In this document: one piece after another, positions 35,300 to 52,161 of the stretch | Position numbering within the stretch: the first letter of the stretch is position 1 | Layout of the letters: each line of letters begins with the position of its first letter | From: Balanoglossus misakiensis | Lineage: Eukaryota > Hemichordata | DNA: 64,000 nucleotides | Direction of reading: 5' to 3' | Assembly: GCA_040954595.2 (NCBI GenBank) | Contig: CM082582.2 | Coordinates: 6,572,001 to 6,636,000, forward strand | Translations under genes and position numbers: made by a program | Notes under the pieces: generated by a model | The model's input: the letters and a program-made list of their open reading frames with translations, nothing else | Databases searched by the model: none | Told to the model about the DNA's origin: nothing

Positions 35300-37102
35300 A
35301 TGGTTCATAAACCGTGTCCGAATTGTCGCCACCAGGTAAGGAAGTTTGGAATAACCCGACGTATAATCGATATCCGGAGCCTTTGTCATCAGCCCAATCA
35401 GTTGTCACTGTGTTTGGATTGATCAAGTTGTTTTCAGCATATTTTCGCTTTACATCAAATAATGCTCGCTACATTGACCTTACAGTGAATCATTTCATAG
35501 CTGCACTGCAGTAGACTACAACAACGATTTTGTTTCAGCATCAGTAAAGATTTGACTTGTCAAACAAGTATTGTAAACTTTAAATTAATATTCAAAATCG
35601 TTCTGTAATTGTATTGGCCAAGTAAAACTAATGGGTACAATGTATCGGCATTTATATCTAAATAATAGTAAATACTCCTTTTCCTCCGATTTTTCCGATT
35701 CAATTAAACGAATTCGCATAATTAAGACAGCTCTTTGTTGTTTTGTACGTATTTTACAGTCCAATTTCTATCATTCAAGTAACTGAATCCTGACTCGTCT
35801 AAACACTTTCAGCTGTTTCCTGTCTTGTGTGACGCCCCCAGGGATCACTTTTCAATTGGATTTTTGTTGGTCATTTATGTTTACGTTTTTCTTTGTTGCT
35901 TGTTTCAGATTCCTGTTGCATGTAAAACTTGCCCCTGTGGCCATGTGTTTGCAAGAAGACCTTCGAATCCACTACCCACTGGTATTTTTAAATTGATTTT
36001 TTTTGTAATAAACATTTTAATTTATTTTATATTGTTTGTCACTCCCAGTCTTATGTGGTCTTTATAATTTGTTCATGCACCGATTATTTTAAAGTTCTGT
36101 TAGGCGTTGGGTGATTCATTCTGCCGGAAAATAGAGGGAGTGAAACGTGTATAGATCTTTTATGTCGTGTCAGCTATTTCAAATATTTTAAAATTAATAC
36201 AGAAAGCTGGCTTGTAAATTTCTATTAAATATCTCCTAGCTGACATTGCAATGTTTCTTTCAGCATATTGTAAAAAATGCACTCTCTCTTACAGAACAAA
36301 CCGATATTAAAAGACGAAGAACAGAAAGAGTGAAGAGAGAACGCCCAGATTACTACAGTGCCAGTGAAATCGAAAATCATATCAGAAGGGTATGTATGCT
36401 ATGTGATAACAATTATCAATTATCATAACAATTAAAAGTATTGTTATGTAAATCACTATATCAAACATTCTTGGTGAGAACATTGCTTTGTCTTGTCTAA
36501 TGTCCAATTTTGACTTCTGTTGTTGTTTTTGTCCAATCAGATAAATGCATCAGCAAGGGCATCTGGCTCATCATCCAATGGCAAAGACGGCAACGGTGAG
36601 GGAGGGGTGATCAAGAGACGCAAAGCAGGAAGACCAAAGGGCTCCCTCAACAAACCAAAAGATAGTAAGTTTATAGCAGAACTACAGATATTGGTTTTAC
36701 ATATGCCATAATTTGATAAATACAAAATAATGTGTACAAATTAGACCAAATTCTTGGTGATACTAAATTTAACTACATGTTGATTTGCTCACATAGGACC
36801 AGTTAGTTAGACATTAAGAAGACAAAGTTCTTTGATTGTCGTGGCGTATAAGTAATTTCAAAGGAATCACAAAGTAGTTGTACATGCTAGTGATTATAAC
36901 GCGTATCTGAATGTCTGGGTCTTTTTGAGCAGATAAAGAGGACAAGGAAGAGGACATGTTTGCAAACGTCTCCACGGAGAAGGCACTGCTCTACTCGGTG
37001 GTGCTGGCGGAAATCAACCGGAAGATCCAGATGCAGTGGAGGGGACCGCCACAACCACCACAGACGCAGACGGACACACAAACCGAGCAAGGCATGGACT
37101 AG
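35300..37102 (+). CDS. C16orf87: C16orf87-like (UPF0547) nuclear protein
   Basis: Five exons encode 165 aa: 35300-35335, 35909-35981, 36295-36389, 36541-36664, 36933-37102, all GT-AG and in phase. The human homologue (154 aa, UPF0547) shows the same plan. A cysteine pair CPNC (6-9) with IPVACKTCPCGHVF (13-26) forms a zinc-ribbon-like knuckle. A basic KRRRTERVKRER segment (42-53) is a likely nuclear localisation signal. An AT-hook-like KAGRPKGS lies at 96-103. The conserved C-terminal EKALLYSVVLAEINRKI follows the acidic KEDKEED. The function of the family is not established to my knowledge; nuclear location and DNA contact are inferences from the basic motifs. The Gln/Thr/Pro-rich tail after RKIQMQ is longer than in human. 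The short first exon (12 codons) is chosen because it supplies the first CxxC pair. Confidence 0.92.
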
Positions 37103-37847
37103 CTTGGAGGCATAGGAGGAATTGCAACAGACTGTGTGCATTGCGTTCCCTGGATCGCTACTCTAAGTTGACATTTTCCTCTGTGTGGAGAGACAGAAGG
37201 GATATCCCGAAGTCTGGGAGAACAGCAGCTTGTGATGACAAGAGCGTTCTTTTATGCTGTGCTCTGGTTCCAGTATCAGCTACAGCAATACTTGATGCAC
37301 AGTCTAAATACACAGGGTACAGACTGTTCATTCCTGCACACAATTTGACCTCACTTGGCCAGTACATTTTTAAGGAACCACACCAAAAACTAAAAATAGA
37401 CTGCCATCGGACAGATGTGTGAAAACAACTCGCTCAGTGTGCGAACTTACATGTACAGGTAAATGTTACAAAAACTAAACCCCTGGATTGTACATATCCA
37501 ACTGATGGCAATAATCATTAATTACTCCAATCAAGTAATTTTTCTTTCACAGTTGAGGTCCAATCCTGTACATGTAATATTTTTCACCGTCCTTTACATC
37601 ACCAGTACAGTTCGTATTGAACAAACAGCATGTCTGCACTTATATGAGGCTTCATGGATATCCACCAAGCATTAATATTCATCGTTGGTCTCTGCATTCT
37701 TTGGTACAAGCGAATACTGTCTCTTCTCCAAACCCGACTGGTTGAGAATCACTCTCCACACACTTGTCTTTGTCGTACATCATAGCTTGGGAACTCCACT
37801 ATGTGAAGTTAAATCCAGCAATCTTGTCAACTTCTGTGATCATTGTA

Positions 37848-37853
37848 AATAAA
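37848..37853 (+). other. poly(A) signal of the C16orf87-like gene
   Basis: First AATAAA after the stop codon, giving a 3' UTR of about 750 nt. Confidence 0.5.
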
Positions 37854-38222
37854 AAGTTTAAGTTTACTTTATGATAAGGTCCACTATCTTGTGTGATTTA
37901 ACAATAATTGTGCTACTTTATAAAGACATAATAAACAATGAGTATGATAATACATGATTCTTCATCTGTGTGTTCATAATGAAAGTTCCTCAGTAAATTT
38001 GGCCACAACATTTTAGCAGTTGACTATGCAAACATTTCCTGTCTTCCTGTTTATAATCTAAGCTGGCACAAAGTCATGCACAAATATTTTCAAGTAATGT
38101 ACTTATTTTTTTAAGTTTTTAATGAATAAATTATATATTAATACCTGATGCCCTGTTCCTGTTTTTCTTGTATCAGCTTAATTACAACTTTTCATGAGCA
38201 TCTCATTTTAGATCTGTCCATC

Positions 38223-38294
38223 TAACCCTTTCACCACTATGGCCCAGTCCTAATCCATTGTTTTCTATGGGAAGATTGGACCCTCAAAGGTTAA
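38223..38294. mobile_element. short inverted-repeat element, TTAACCC family, copy 3
   Basis: A 72-bp, internally shortened member: TAACCCTTTCACCACTATGG, then CCATTGTTTTCTATGGGAAG, ending CAAAGGTTAA. Confidence 0.6.
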
Positions 38295-39324
38295 ACTTTA
38301 ATTTAACCAATTCTAAACGCTTTGATATTAAACGATTGTTAGAGCAACTGGTTAATTATCCCATTTTTTTAAATTGCATACAGACATAACATTTATTGTA
38401 CGCAGCGCCCTCGGTGTTATCGGACTGGCGACGAGCCGGTGGCCAGAAGTTGAGCTATTTTCCTCATTTATTTCGTTGAGGGCGCAAAATTATGCCAGTC
38501 TTCCGACAGCTGCAAAAAAATAGAGGTACCCTGTTTACTAGATTAAAAAACAAATTCTTGTCACTTCTGCGAGATAAGTAATTTTCTATTTCGAAAATAT
38601 ATTAGCTTCACGTGAAACATGCGACTGTGGTTATTTTTGGACAAAGCAAAGTAGAATCGTGCTCTGGAAATCGGAATGGTGTAAAAAAGTTTGATTCGAT
38701 GTCTCCGCTCGTTCTCGAAAGTTCATGCCATGTCACCGGGCAGTTTGACTATCTTCAGCTGTCATCTGCTGATTCACCAATCCCTGTTCTGGCTGTTGGC
38801 GATGCATGATATTACAAAACCGCATTTTTTTTTCTGTCGGCTCTAATGCATCACAGAAAAAACATCTTTCGGCACCACTCCAGACGGTTCCATCAATCTC
38901 GACTGTCTTATTATTGCCAATATCTCACTTCAATTTGCTTGTCGGTCGCTGACCCAGACGACCCGGGCGATATGAATTTCAATCCCGGTGCCCTGCTCCC
39001 CGCGGGACACACAGACGAAGAAAAAGTGAGGACGTCAGCGCCACGTAACCTTTGACGTTATCTAAGTCGGTGAAAAATCCATTCCGTTCACTGTGTTATT
39101 CGTTTCAAATTACACACCGCCGGGGATTATTTTTTTTTCTTTTTCTCCCCTTCAAATCAGTGAACAGCTGCGCAGATAAACACTGCGACCACAATTGACT
39201 ATATTACTCAACAAGATAACGTCGTATAGCTGGAGCGATACCTACAAAAGAAACGACCTAACTACACCCTAATGCGATTCTGACGACTTTTGCCAATTTG
39301 AACACCTGGAGTACATTTTCGTGA

Positions 39325-39332
39325 TGACGTCA
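39325..39332. promoter_or_regulatory. full CRE palindrome TGACGTCA
   Basis: Perfect CREB/ATF site within the longer palindrome GATGACGTCATC. Others at 24110, 41467, 41502, 45289 and 52694. Confidence 0.35.
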
Positions 39333-40350
39333 TCGCTGTTCAGGAGCTCATTCAATCAGAAAGCCAATCATTTGAACGATCAAACCAACGAATACCCAGA
39401 AACGTAATGGGGATTTCCTTCGTCTTTTAGCTGAGATCACATAAGCCTTATTTGGTCTGAATTGACACGTCTGATAATGAACCTACTGCATACGTGTTGT
39501 GAAAGAATCTGGAACAGGATGGGTCGGGCCAAGCACTTTTTTATTATAAATGACGAGAAGGTACATTGAAAATTCCAATTTACAGTAACACATTTAATTT
39601 CAAAACTTAAGCTCCACAGACTAGCCTCGATGTGCGTGCCTTCGACTACAGAAATTGGTTTTGGATTTGAAACATGGAAAATCCTCAATTCAATAATATA
39701 AGATTTTAATATAATATTTCTTGTGGGAAATCAACACCAGAGATTTCGGCAGTTTAGCCCATCCTGTGCAAAGCGGGAATGTGCTATGCTACAGCTACAG
39801 GTTTCCGTTACCATGGACACAGTTGAGCACAATCACACGGCAACGGACGCTCCCCGTCTGCTAGCTTGCTGAAGATGAGTTGCATTCTCGGTAGCCAGGC
39901 AGCACGGTCGGTTGTAAAGAAAATGGGACGTTTCCAGTGTACGTGTTGCAAAAATATCTCCCATAAATCTCTTTGTATTTGTCAGTGCGGGACAGATTAA
40001 TCCCGAGCTAAAATGTAGATGGCGAGATCTGAAGACACTGATATGATGAGTTTTATTTGCTGAGTGAAAGGACGAGGGGTCACCCCTCAAGCGAAGTAAA
40101 AAAAACTCCCTCGGCTGCCCTGAATTCACAGACGTAATGAATACGAATGGAGAGATATTACTCCGAGATTTGTGCAATGCACACATGGTTGTGAAAATTT
40201 GATCTCGCGGGATTCACGTCTGCTGAATTACGCACAGTGCTGGATTTATCTAGTCGATCCAGCTCTGCAGTGCCGGTGATAACGTTTTCAGTCTGTAGAA
40301 AGCACTCGGGGTTTTATATAATACATGTACTGATTATTTGGATTGATAGC

Positions 40351-40462
40351 TTCTGTCGGTCCGTCGGTCTGTCTGTCTTTATGTCTCTCTCCATCTCTAT
40401 CTCCAGGTGTCTGTGTGTCTTTGTCACTGTCTTGTGTCTGTCTGTCTGCCTGCCTGCCTGCC
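40351..40462. repeat. (CTGT)n-rich imperfect microsatellite
   Basis: GTCTGTCTGTC-type units with interruptions, and CTGC units at the right end. Confidence 0.85.
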
Positions 40463-43400
40463 TCATAACCGTCAAATATATGCGCTGAACAAAATTTTGG
40501 ACTTCTATTGTACATACACGCACAAGGCATGATTTCCATATCAAGGATAAGTTATATCAAAATATCCTTATTAAAATTTGCATATTTCATTTGAGAATTG
40601 CAGCCTTCATGCTTCAGTTAATCCCTAAAAAGTCTTAATAACATTCTAGACAATAATGCACTGCAATCACCGTTCGTAGTAATATAAGAAATCTTGTCTA
40701 GCGAATACCATTAAATTTCTCCGCCGTGCATGAAACGAAACGACAGCCTTAAAAATAAGCCAGGATTTACTTAATGGTGGTCACTAATCATATATGCCCA
40801 CTTTCCCTGTATCTCCCTGACCTCTCCGGAGAATACTTAACCCGTTACTTCCCTTCCAGACGTTTTTAATGGTTCTTAAAATGCCAAGCGTGTCATTAGA
40901 AACTGTACGATGTCTATCTGTGCCTTCTTTGTTTAATGTCCTGCATTATCAGGGAAGAGATAAACGTACAGGCAAAGGCTTTACGTCCAGATAACGTTTT
41001 AACGATTTCCTATAAAGGACGCACAATTACGCCACGGGTTACCCGCGTTCTGCATCGACCTATAAATTATCATATTTTCGTCATTATCCGACCGAGCAAA
41101 ATCAATATAGCTTCTTCGTGCTGCGGGTTGTAATGACTTAATTGCCCACGTGAAGAAGGTTTTTATTGAGTGATAGTATGATCGCGCCTTTACCAGACCA
41201 GCGTACCACCTGGATATACCATATAGTCATTTACAATCAGTACATGTACAAGTGTATTTGTGACCCCAATTTCTGCCAAAGTCCCCCCCCCCCTCTTTTC
41301 GCTGTGTTTTGTTTGTTTTTCCGTCATTGTCTGGAACCAGCCTCTGTTTTCAGATGTTGGTCACTGTCCCATCAACCCTGTCAGAGAACTTTAGGTTTTC
41401 GTGAAATCCATGCAAACTCAGCACGCATGATTTACAGCAACGCGTGAAGTAAAGCATGATGGACGCTGACGTCAAAAACCATTTGGCCAAATCATCGACT
41501 CTGACGTCAATTGCACGGACACGTAAAAGATTGCGATAGCTGTCCGCTTCAATTGATCAAACAAGTCATCTTCGAATTTCCATTTTACAAAATCAATACC
41601 CCTCAATAATTCCACGCCAGTCATGCGACTGCGATATAGCTTGTCCGTGAGGTACACTTGCCCCTCTCAGTCCAGGCTGCCCTGGGCGAAATTGTTTAAG
41701 GGTAGTCAGTAATGACTGTATATAGTAGCGTTTTTGTTCGGCAGTTGGACGTCATAGGGGAGTGTGTCCCTACAAAATCGAGTTTTCATTTCGTTAAGCA
41801 AGGATAGGCCTATTTACCAGAAATAATAACTATGACCGAGGATTGAATAAACTTCTTATGGTTCGTTGTTTTAACTTTCTTTACGCGTATGATGGATATA
41901 AAACTAAGCGAATTGCCGTTTAAAGCACGGAACGATCGATGCTTTTCTCATTTCGTTCTCACACGTAAAAGCTGTTGAGCGAGACACTGCATACGAAATC
42001 GCGCCGGAAAACGCACTTGACAGCCCGGGGACGGGCTATAACGGCGCATCGATTCCGACGTTAATATTCTTATTAGAATTCCGCGTCAGCGTCTCGACGC
42101 GATGGCAATTGCCAAGTCAATCTTGTTACCAGCCACTCACCGGCGGACTATATTCCCGAGAGGCGAGCGCTGAAGTTTACGCGATGTGAAGGTGCAGCCT
42201 GGCGGGGCAGCCAGTGTCGTGACCTTCATTTCAGAGGAGATTTAGTGACGTAAGAAGCCCATTTTAAAGATCATTCTTGTGTCGCACGCGAGCCCTCAGG
42301 AAGCGCTTATCGTGCAAACACGAGAAAACACTTTCCGATTATTCAGATTCTGTTTAAATAAAATGCAATGGCTTCCGATGGAAAATAAACAGATTCTCAC
42401 GATATTTGATAAAAGACTTCCTCGAGAATGTCAGCTCCATCAGTAGTGTGCGAGAGAGAACTGACGCAGGACTTTTCCACACGAACTAGTTCAGAAACAA
42501 TCTCAACTACCATTTCAAGTGATGAGGTAAAATTTTCTCGCACACAACCTATGGGATTAGGCATGACATCGCCAGTTTCGACGAGAAATCTAATTATGGA
42601 TACATGTATATGGAGTGTCTATCTAAAACGACCATGAAAGTAAATGTTGTGCCTCTGTACATCACCCGAGGAAAACATCGGAAGAAAAGTGAGTCCCCGT
42701 AGACTGTGAGATTTTGTCTTGTTATCTTAGTAGATGAGGCGCGGTTAGCATCGGATAGCGGAAAAAAATATTTCTCACAGACACCTGTTGATTCAAGCGT
42801 CTAAATCACAGACTCGCAGCATAACTGTTAGTGTCCCCAGATTATTCGCCAATGTTAAATCGCTGCATTAACGTGACAAACAGTGTAAAGAACAAAAAAA
42901 ATAATTCAATCAAACGGGAAAGTTTTTTTTTATTCTAGCGCTATCGTATTACACGCTTCATGGCGCCAACATTTGATAGCGCGCGGACCGTAATGAGGTC
43001 GCGTCCACATGGGAGGACGCGTCCATCCCCTAGGTGGCGCAGTCCGGCAAAACATAACATTTTAGTTCTAGAAAAAAAATCTACAGAGATTTGCGATTAA
43101 TGCATGCGCCGTAGATAATTTCACGGTGTCTTGGTTATACACAGACAGATGAAAGAATAAAGGTCGATTTGGATTGGCACTTGAGTTAGGACTGATACAA
43201 GCTCTCGTCACATTCTGGTACATTATTTTGTCCGTTCGAAAACGGTGAAAACAAAACATCGCTTTTCACTTTTTTGTCGAACAAGAAACAACAGTTCATA
43301 CACAGAACAAAATTTGTTTGAAAAAGCTAAGAGTTGTTTTCAAACTACCGGAAGTTTGAATTCTTTGGGTAGAGATTTTATGCTCTTCTACTCCCTGAAA

Positions 43401-43732
43401 CATGCTTGTTGATAGGACAGTATTCAAGGCTCAATTCACAACTCACGCAAAGCCTGTTTAATGACAGAAACACCAAAGAAGTCGAATCATATTGTGAATG
43501 GTAACTACAGAAAACAACCGTTTCGATAAACGTCTTGATATTCAGAATAAATCTTCCCCTATTCTCCTGTCGGCCAACCCTTCGACTTGTATCTCAGTTT
43601 ACTGTGACGCGGCGCAGCAAATTCCTTCTCGTGGGTCGCTTCCTATGTAAACGGTCTCTTCAGAGAGATTTCACAGGGCCCTCACGTCTACCTAAGCTCA
43701 TTGTCCTCTATATCCACCAGCCACGTCAGTTT
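40463..43732. other. non-coding stretch
   Basis: No confident gene. Two TGACGTCA sites (41467-41474 and 41502-41509), an 11-C run at 41283-41293, and a weak candidate first exon at 42428-42526 described under findings. Confidence 0.45.
41467..41509. promoter_or_regulatory. paired CRE palindromes
   Basis: Two perfect TGACGTCA sites whose starts are 35 bp apart, in non-coding DNA. Confidence 0.35.
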
Positions 43733-43866
43733 CGTCTGTCCGTCCGTCCGGCCGTCTGTGTCTGCCTGCCTGCCCGTCGCGTCTGTCCATCTATCGGTCT
43801 GTCTGTACGTCTGTCTGTCTATTCTACTTCCGTACGTCCGTCTGTCGGCCGGTCTGTCTATCTGTC
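43733..43866. repeat. (CGTC/TGTC)n imperfect microsatellite
   Basis: GTCCGTCCGTC and TCTGTCTGTC units with many variants; reading frames through it (Ser-Val-Cys-Pro rich) are artefacts. Confidence 0.85.
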
Positions 43867-44352
43867 ATATTGCATTTGTTCAAACTCTCTGTGGTTTGGG
43901 TGATTGAAAGAGAAAAGATATACAATATTCAGAATCAGCAGCCAACGTTATAAATTCTTGATCACCACATCTGTGTGCTAGCTGTGTGTTTTAATGAGAC
44001 TATACGATTTGTGTAGGAGCTATGTTACACGCTGCAAGCACGGCACGCAGACAATTCCGGATGCCTAGTTTTCAGTGGTAACTCATCAGTCTTATCGGTT
44101 GCTCAGACGGTCAAAATAGGGGGAAATTTATCGTCTACAGTCGTGCTATTAGTTGCCTATTAGCGTATAATCAAGGCTTATTATTTCCAGGAAATATCCT
44201 TGATGAAATATTCAGACGCAATAACTGAATCAAATAACAAGCATTAGTCGCGCGTGATTTTTTTTCGGTTTCAAGGGTTGATTTTGCATGGACGTTTACG
44301 TCAATGGTTTATCTGATGTGAACGAACTTTAACCATCGGGAACAGGAAGACG

Positions 44353-44640
44353 ATGTGATGTAGTGTGGTGTGGTGTGGTGTGGTGCGGTGTGGTTCGGTT
44401 CGGTTCGGTTCGGTACGTTCGTTGTGTTGTGTTGTGTTGTGTTGCGTTGCGTTGCGTTGCGTTGTGTTGTGTTTCGTTTTGCTGTGTTGTGTTGTGTTGT
44501 CGTGTGGTGCGATGTGATGTGATGTGATGTGATGTGATGTGATGTGATGTGATGTGATGTGATGTGATGTGATGTGATGTGATGTGATGTGATGTGATGT
44601 GATGTGATGTGATGTGATGTGATGTGATGTGATGTGCTGC
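44353..44640. repeat. pentanucleotide array with successive variants
   Basis: A continuous 5-bp period passes through GTGTG, GTTCG, GTTGT, GTTGC and back to GTTGT, then about 26 near-perfect GATGT units. The changing unit along one phase suggests successive slippage expansions. Confidence 0.95.
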
Positions 44641-48846
<4,206 letters not shown>

Positions 48847-51800
48847 GTATTAAAAGCGCACGAAATCCCTCACGTATTTACCCACGTCCACTTCGTTTCA
48901 GCGACGGTAGCCAGTTAACGAGATAGCAATATCTATTTCACAAAAGTAAATTAGGTCACATCCTTTCACATACACGCTGATGCTTTTACTTTTAGATGTG
49001 CAGGTGTAAGTAAGTGGCGGTACTAGAGAAACTTCCATCCCCGTTTTGTACGCGTCCATGTTGTTTGCCGATAAATATTTATTAGGCACTGGCTGAGACG
49101 ACACTGATAAGTGTTTTTTCCATTCCACGCACACCCGTCTTGTGATCACGATTCATCCCGAGCCATCTTTTTTCATTTATCGTACAATATTGAGCGCACA
49201 CTAGGACACAATCGGGATCTGATGCCACTATCGCCGTTATTTATCAGATAACAGACGAGCAATAAACCAAACGGTGATGAACAGGCGCCATAGCTGCGGG
49301 CAACAACAGGTTTTCTTTGGGGTGCAATTTCGCATTTTATCAATTCGCTGAGCACGACCTACAAGTGTTTTTTGTGCCTCCGCGCACAGCGAGCGGAGAG
49401 ATCGCTCGGAATTACTTCACCCATCGGCGAGATTGTGGCGATTGCAAATTATGTACAAATGAAAGAGCGCGGCAAACCGATATGAAAGCTGAAATTTATC
49501 GTCTGCGAATCGAACGTTTCAGGACATTCGGGAAGAAAATGACCGCGTTCCATAGATAGTTACGACACATCTCTGCAATAACGATTGTTGGATAAAAAAA
49601 CAGGTGTTCTGGACAGTCATATCTGGCGAAGAGTAATTAACGGAGAGAGAAAAAATACTCTGAGTATTTCCATGGCAACCCATACTTTTACCTATTACGT
49701 TTATGTATATTACACACGTTTAATATAAATGACAAAATTTCTAGTCGGAATACTGATCGAGAACTCCCCGCGGGCAAGTCTTTGGAATAGAGTTGGTATT
49801 GTAACTTAAAATTATCACCAATCCTTATCACTACCGTTTCGAGGATGCTTCAGCTTTCTGTTGGAAATTACATTCACGTTTCTTCACTGCAACCTAATTA
49901 GTTTCCCCAGTCTGTTGTGAATTCAGTGACGAGGCTGCGAGTGGCTAACGCGCGTGCGCCCCAGATCAACAATGTTCTCAGTGACATGGTTCTCCTTTTA
50001 TTTATAGAGGGGATGGGGTGGAAGAACTGCGGTTGTGGTGCATGTATTATTTAATCATCTGTTCAGAAATTAATTAATGACAAGCATTTTGACTGAGAAT
50101 GATGAGTTGTTCTTTTTTCATCACATGGAACTATTTAAACAGACTGCAATGTGCATCTCGAAACTGGCAACCATGCGCCATATGCAACTGCAGTTTCGGA
50201 TAAGATCAAAATCTAGAATTTATCAAAGCTTGGGATTCGATATGGTCACCATGCGTTTTTGTAACTTTTATGAGTAAAAGATGCTTCCTCTTCAACGTTT
50301 TAAGCTTATTTCTCGAATTAACTATACACGACATTAAGATAGAATATCACACATGACAGGAAAAATTGATGACTTCATTATTTATCTGACAAGGAAAGGA
50401 TCGCTTTCTACCCTGAGCGATTGCGGAAAGTTCATGCCCGTCTTACAAATGTAACCGAAAACACGATTGATAGGAAGGCCACGGCCCGGGGAAGATATGA
50501 GTTCTGCATGTCAGACGTATTACGACATACCCTGCAGTTAAAACCGTGTCATGTCTGAACTGCCTGTACTCAAAGAGACCCAGCTGATAAAGCTGTATTT
50601 ATATTACCTGTCATGTCGCCGGTTTATATGATGGCCATAATGCTGCTTTATTGGGACCCTTGTTTAGTTCATCGCCCGTGACTGACCCGTAAAATTGAGA
50701 AATGATTCCGACTAATAAAAAACTGTACCTTAATACCGACGGGGGTTACTCAGACCTGGTTTGGTTGTATGGTCAAGTAAAACGGGATAATAAAACTACC
50801 TCATTTTTGCTTTGCAATTCCAGTGGCGTATAGCGGTGTTTGTACCTAAAATGACGCTAATGCTGAATAACCTCGCAACCTGTGAGAGGTAACGCCCGAG
50901 GCTTGCAATTGCATTGTAAAAAGGGGGAACATTTCACCCTAGGCAGTGATCTGTTTTTGGATGGAAACATTTTGTCTGGATGATAGATGTGTTCAGCCCG
51001 TTTTACTTGAGCAGACGCATGTGCAACTGTGTATAATAGAGTCAGTCGCGCACAATGGAGTGTTGTGGCGTTGTATCCCCGTAACCATTGGAGACCAGAA
51101 GGCATCAATTTTCGTCCTCCACCTTGACGTACGACAGTTTTGAAACGACGGTGTGTTTGACGAGATCTGTTCGTTCGACCGACACCATGGCAACAGGTCT
51201 GAGAGTCATGTCGCGACATGGTATTCTTGACACCGCGATTTCCGGTGATATAGTATAGAATTTTAACGGTGATGCCATGGAAAATGAACTTTCCAGGGAG
51301 ATGGGGGTGTTTTTTGCTTTTCTCCGAGAACTCACGATTTCTGCATTGTCGTCGCGTATTCTTTGAAGTCCTCGATGGTCTGACCATAAAACATTTCACA
51401 GTCTATAGACGGTCTGGTTGATAGATTGGAGAGCGAGGTTGGAAGCAGAACGCCTATCCGATAACGACCACTTCGCTGTGACAGAGGTTTTTTTGTGTTT
51501 TTCTTGTCAGACGTTGAAAAGAGATTTATGTACTTCGGCGGCCGATAGGAGAGGGCGGGCAGTGCGTGGTTCTTTCGCGCCAATCAAACTTTCACGAGGT
51601 ATGGAATACCACAGACAGCGGAGAAACGAGATACATACCGTACATTGTCCGTCCCTTGCACCTGGGCCAGGGTGACGATTATGTTCTTTTTATTCTCTGC
51701 GCGGTCTCTGCTCTTTCGGATTGTTTGGTAAAGTGCAAACGGGCGATGTAAAGTAACTGTGCCAAAAATCACGACGGTGAATAACCTCAAGGAATCTTAG

Positions 51801-52071
51801 CTATTTCTTTTTTTCTAGTTTCTAACCTTTTGATGTCGAATGACGAGTGATATTTGGCAAAAAGCGATTTTTCTGGCCATCTCTCTTTCTCCGACATTTT
51901 TTGTAGGTTCGTGTCCGGCATCGACTATCTTCTAATAAAATCATCAACAAGGTGAAATCGGATGATTTTCTTCAGTGCCAGCAATACTTTTCGCACGACA
52001 AGTGAATGATATTCTTGCGAATTATCTTTCTGGTTTGGCACAGGAGGAATTGAGGTGACGATGGTGGTGGT
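48847..52071. other. non-coding stretch
   Basis: Several open frames up to 180 codons exist but lack conserved-looking protein sequence or matching splice structure. Nothing else recognised. Confidence 0.45.
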
Positions 52072-52073
52072 GG

Positions 52074-52161
<88 letters not shown>
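52072..52161. repeat. (GAT)n microsatellite
   Basis: About 30 GAT units, preceded by GGT units. Confidence 0.95.

Larger units (their letters stand above)
37870..40350. other. non-coding stretch
   Basis: No exon recognised. Contains TTAACCC-family copy 3 (38223-38294) and a 12-bp palindrome GATGACGTCATC at 39323-39334. Confidence 0.5.

Noticed and set aside
37036-37422. 128-codon plus-strand frame overlapping the last C16orf87-like exon
   Set aside because: It is in another frame than the conserved C-terminus and runs on into the 3' UTR; a shadow of the real exon.
50857-51399. 180-codon minus-strand frame
   Set aside because: The longest frame in the gene-poor part, but it overlaps several other frames, its composition is not protein-like and no motif or splice context supports it.
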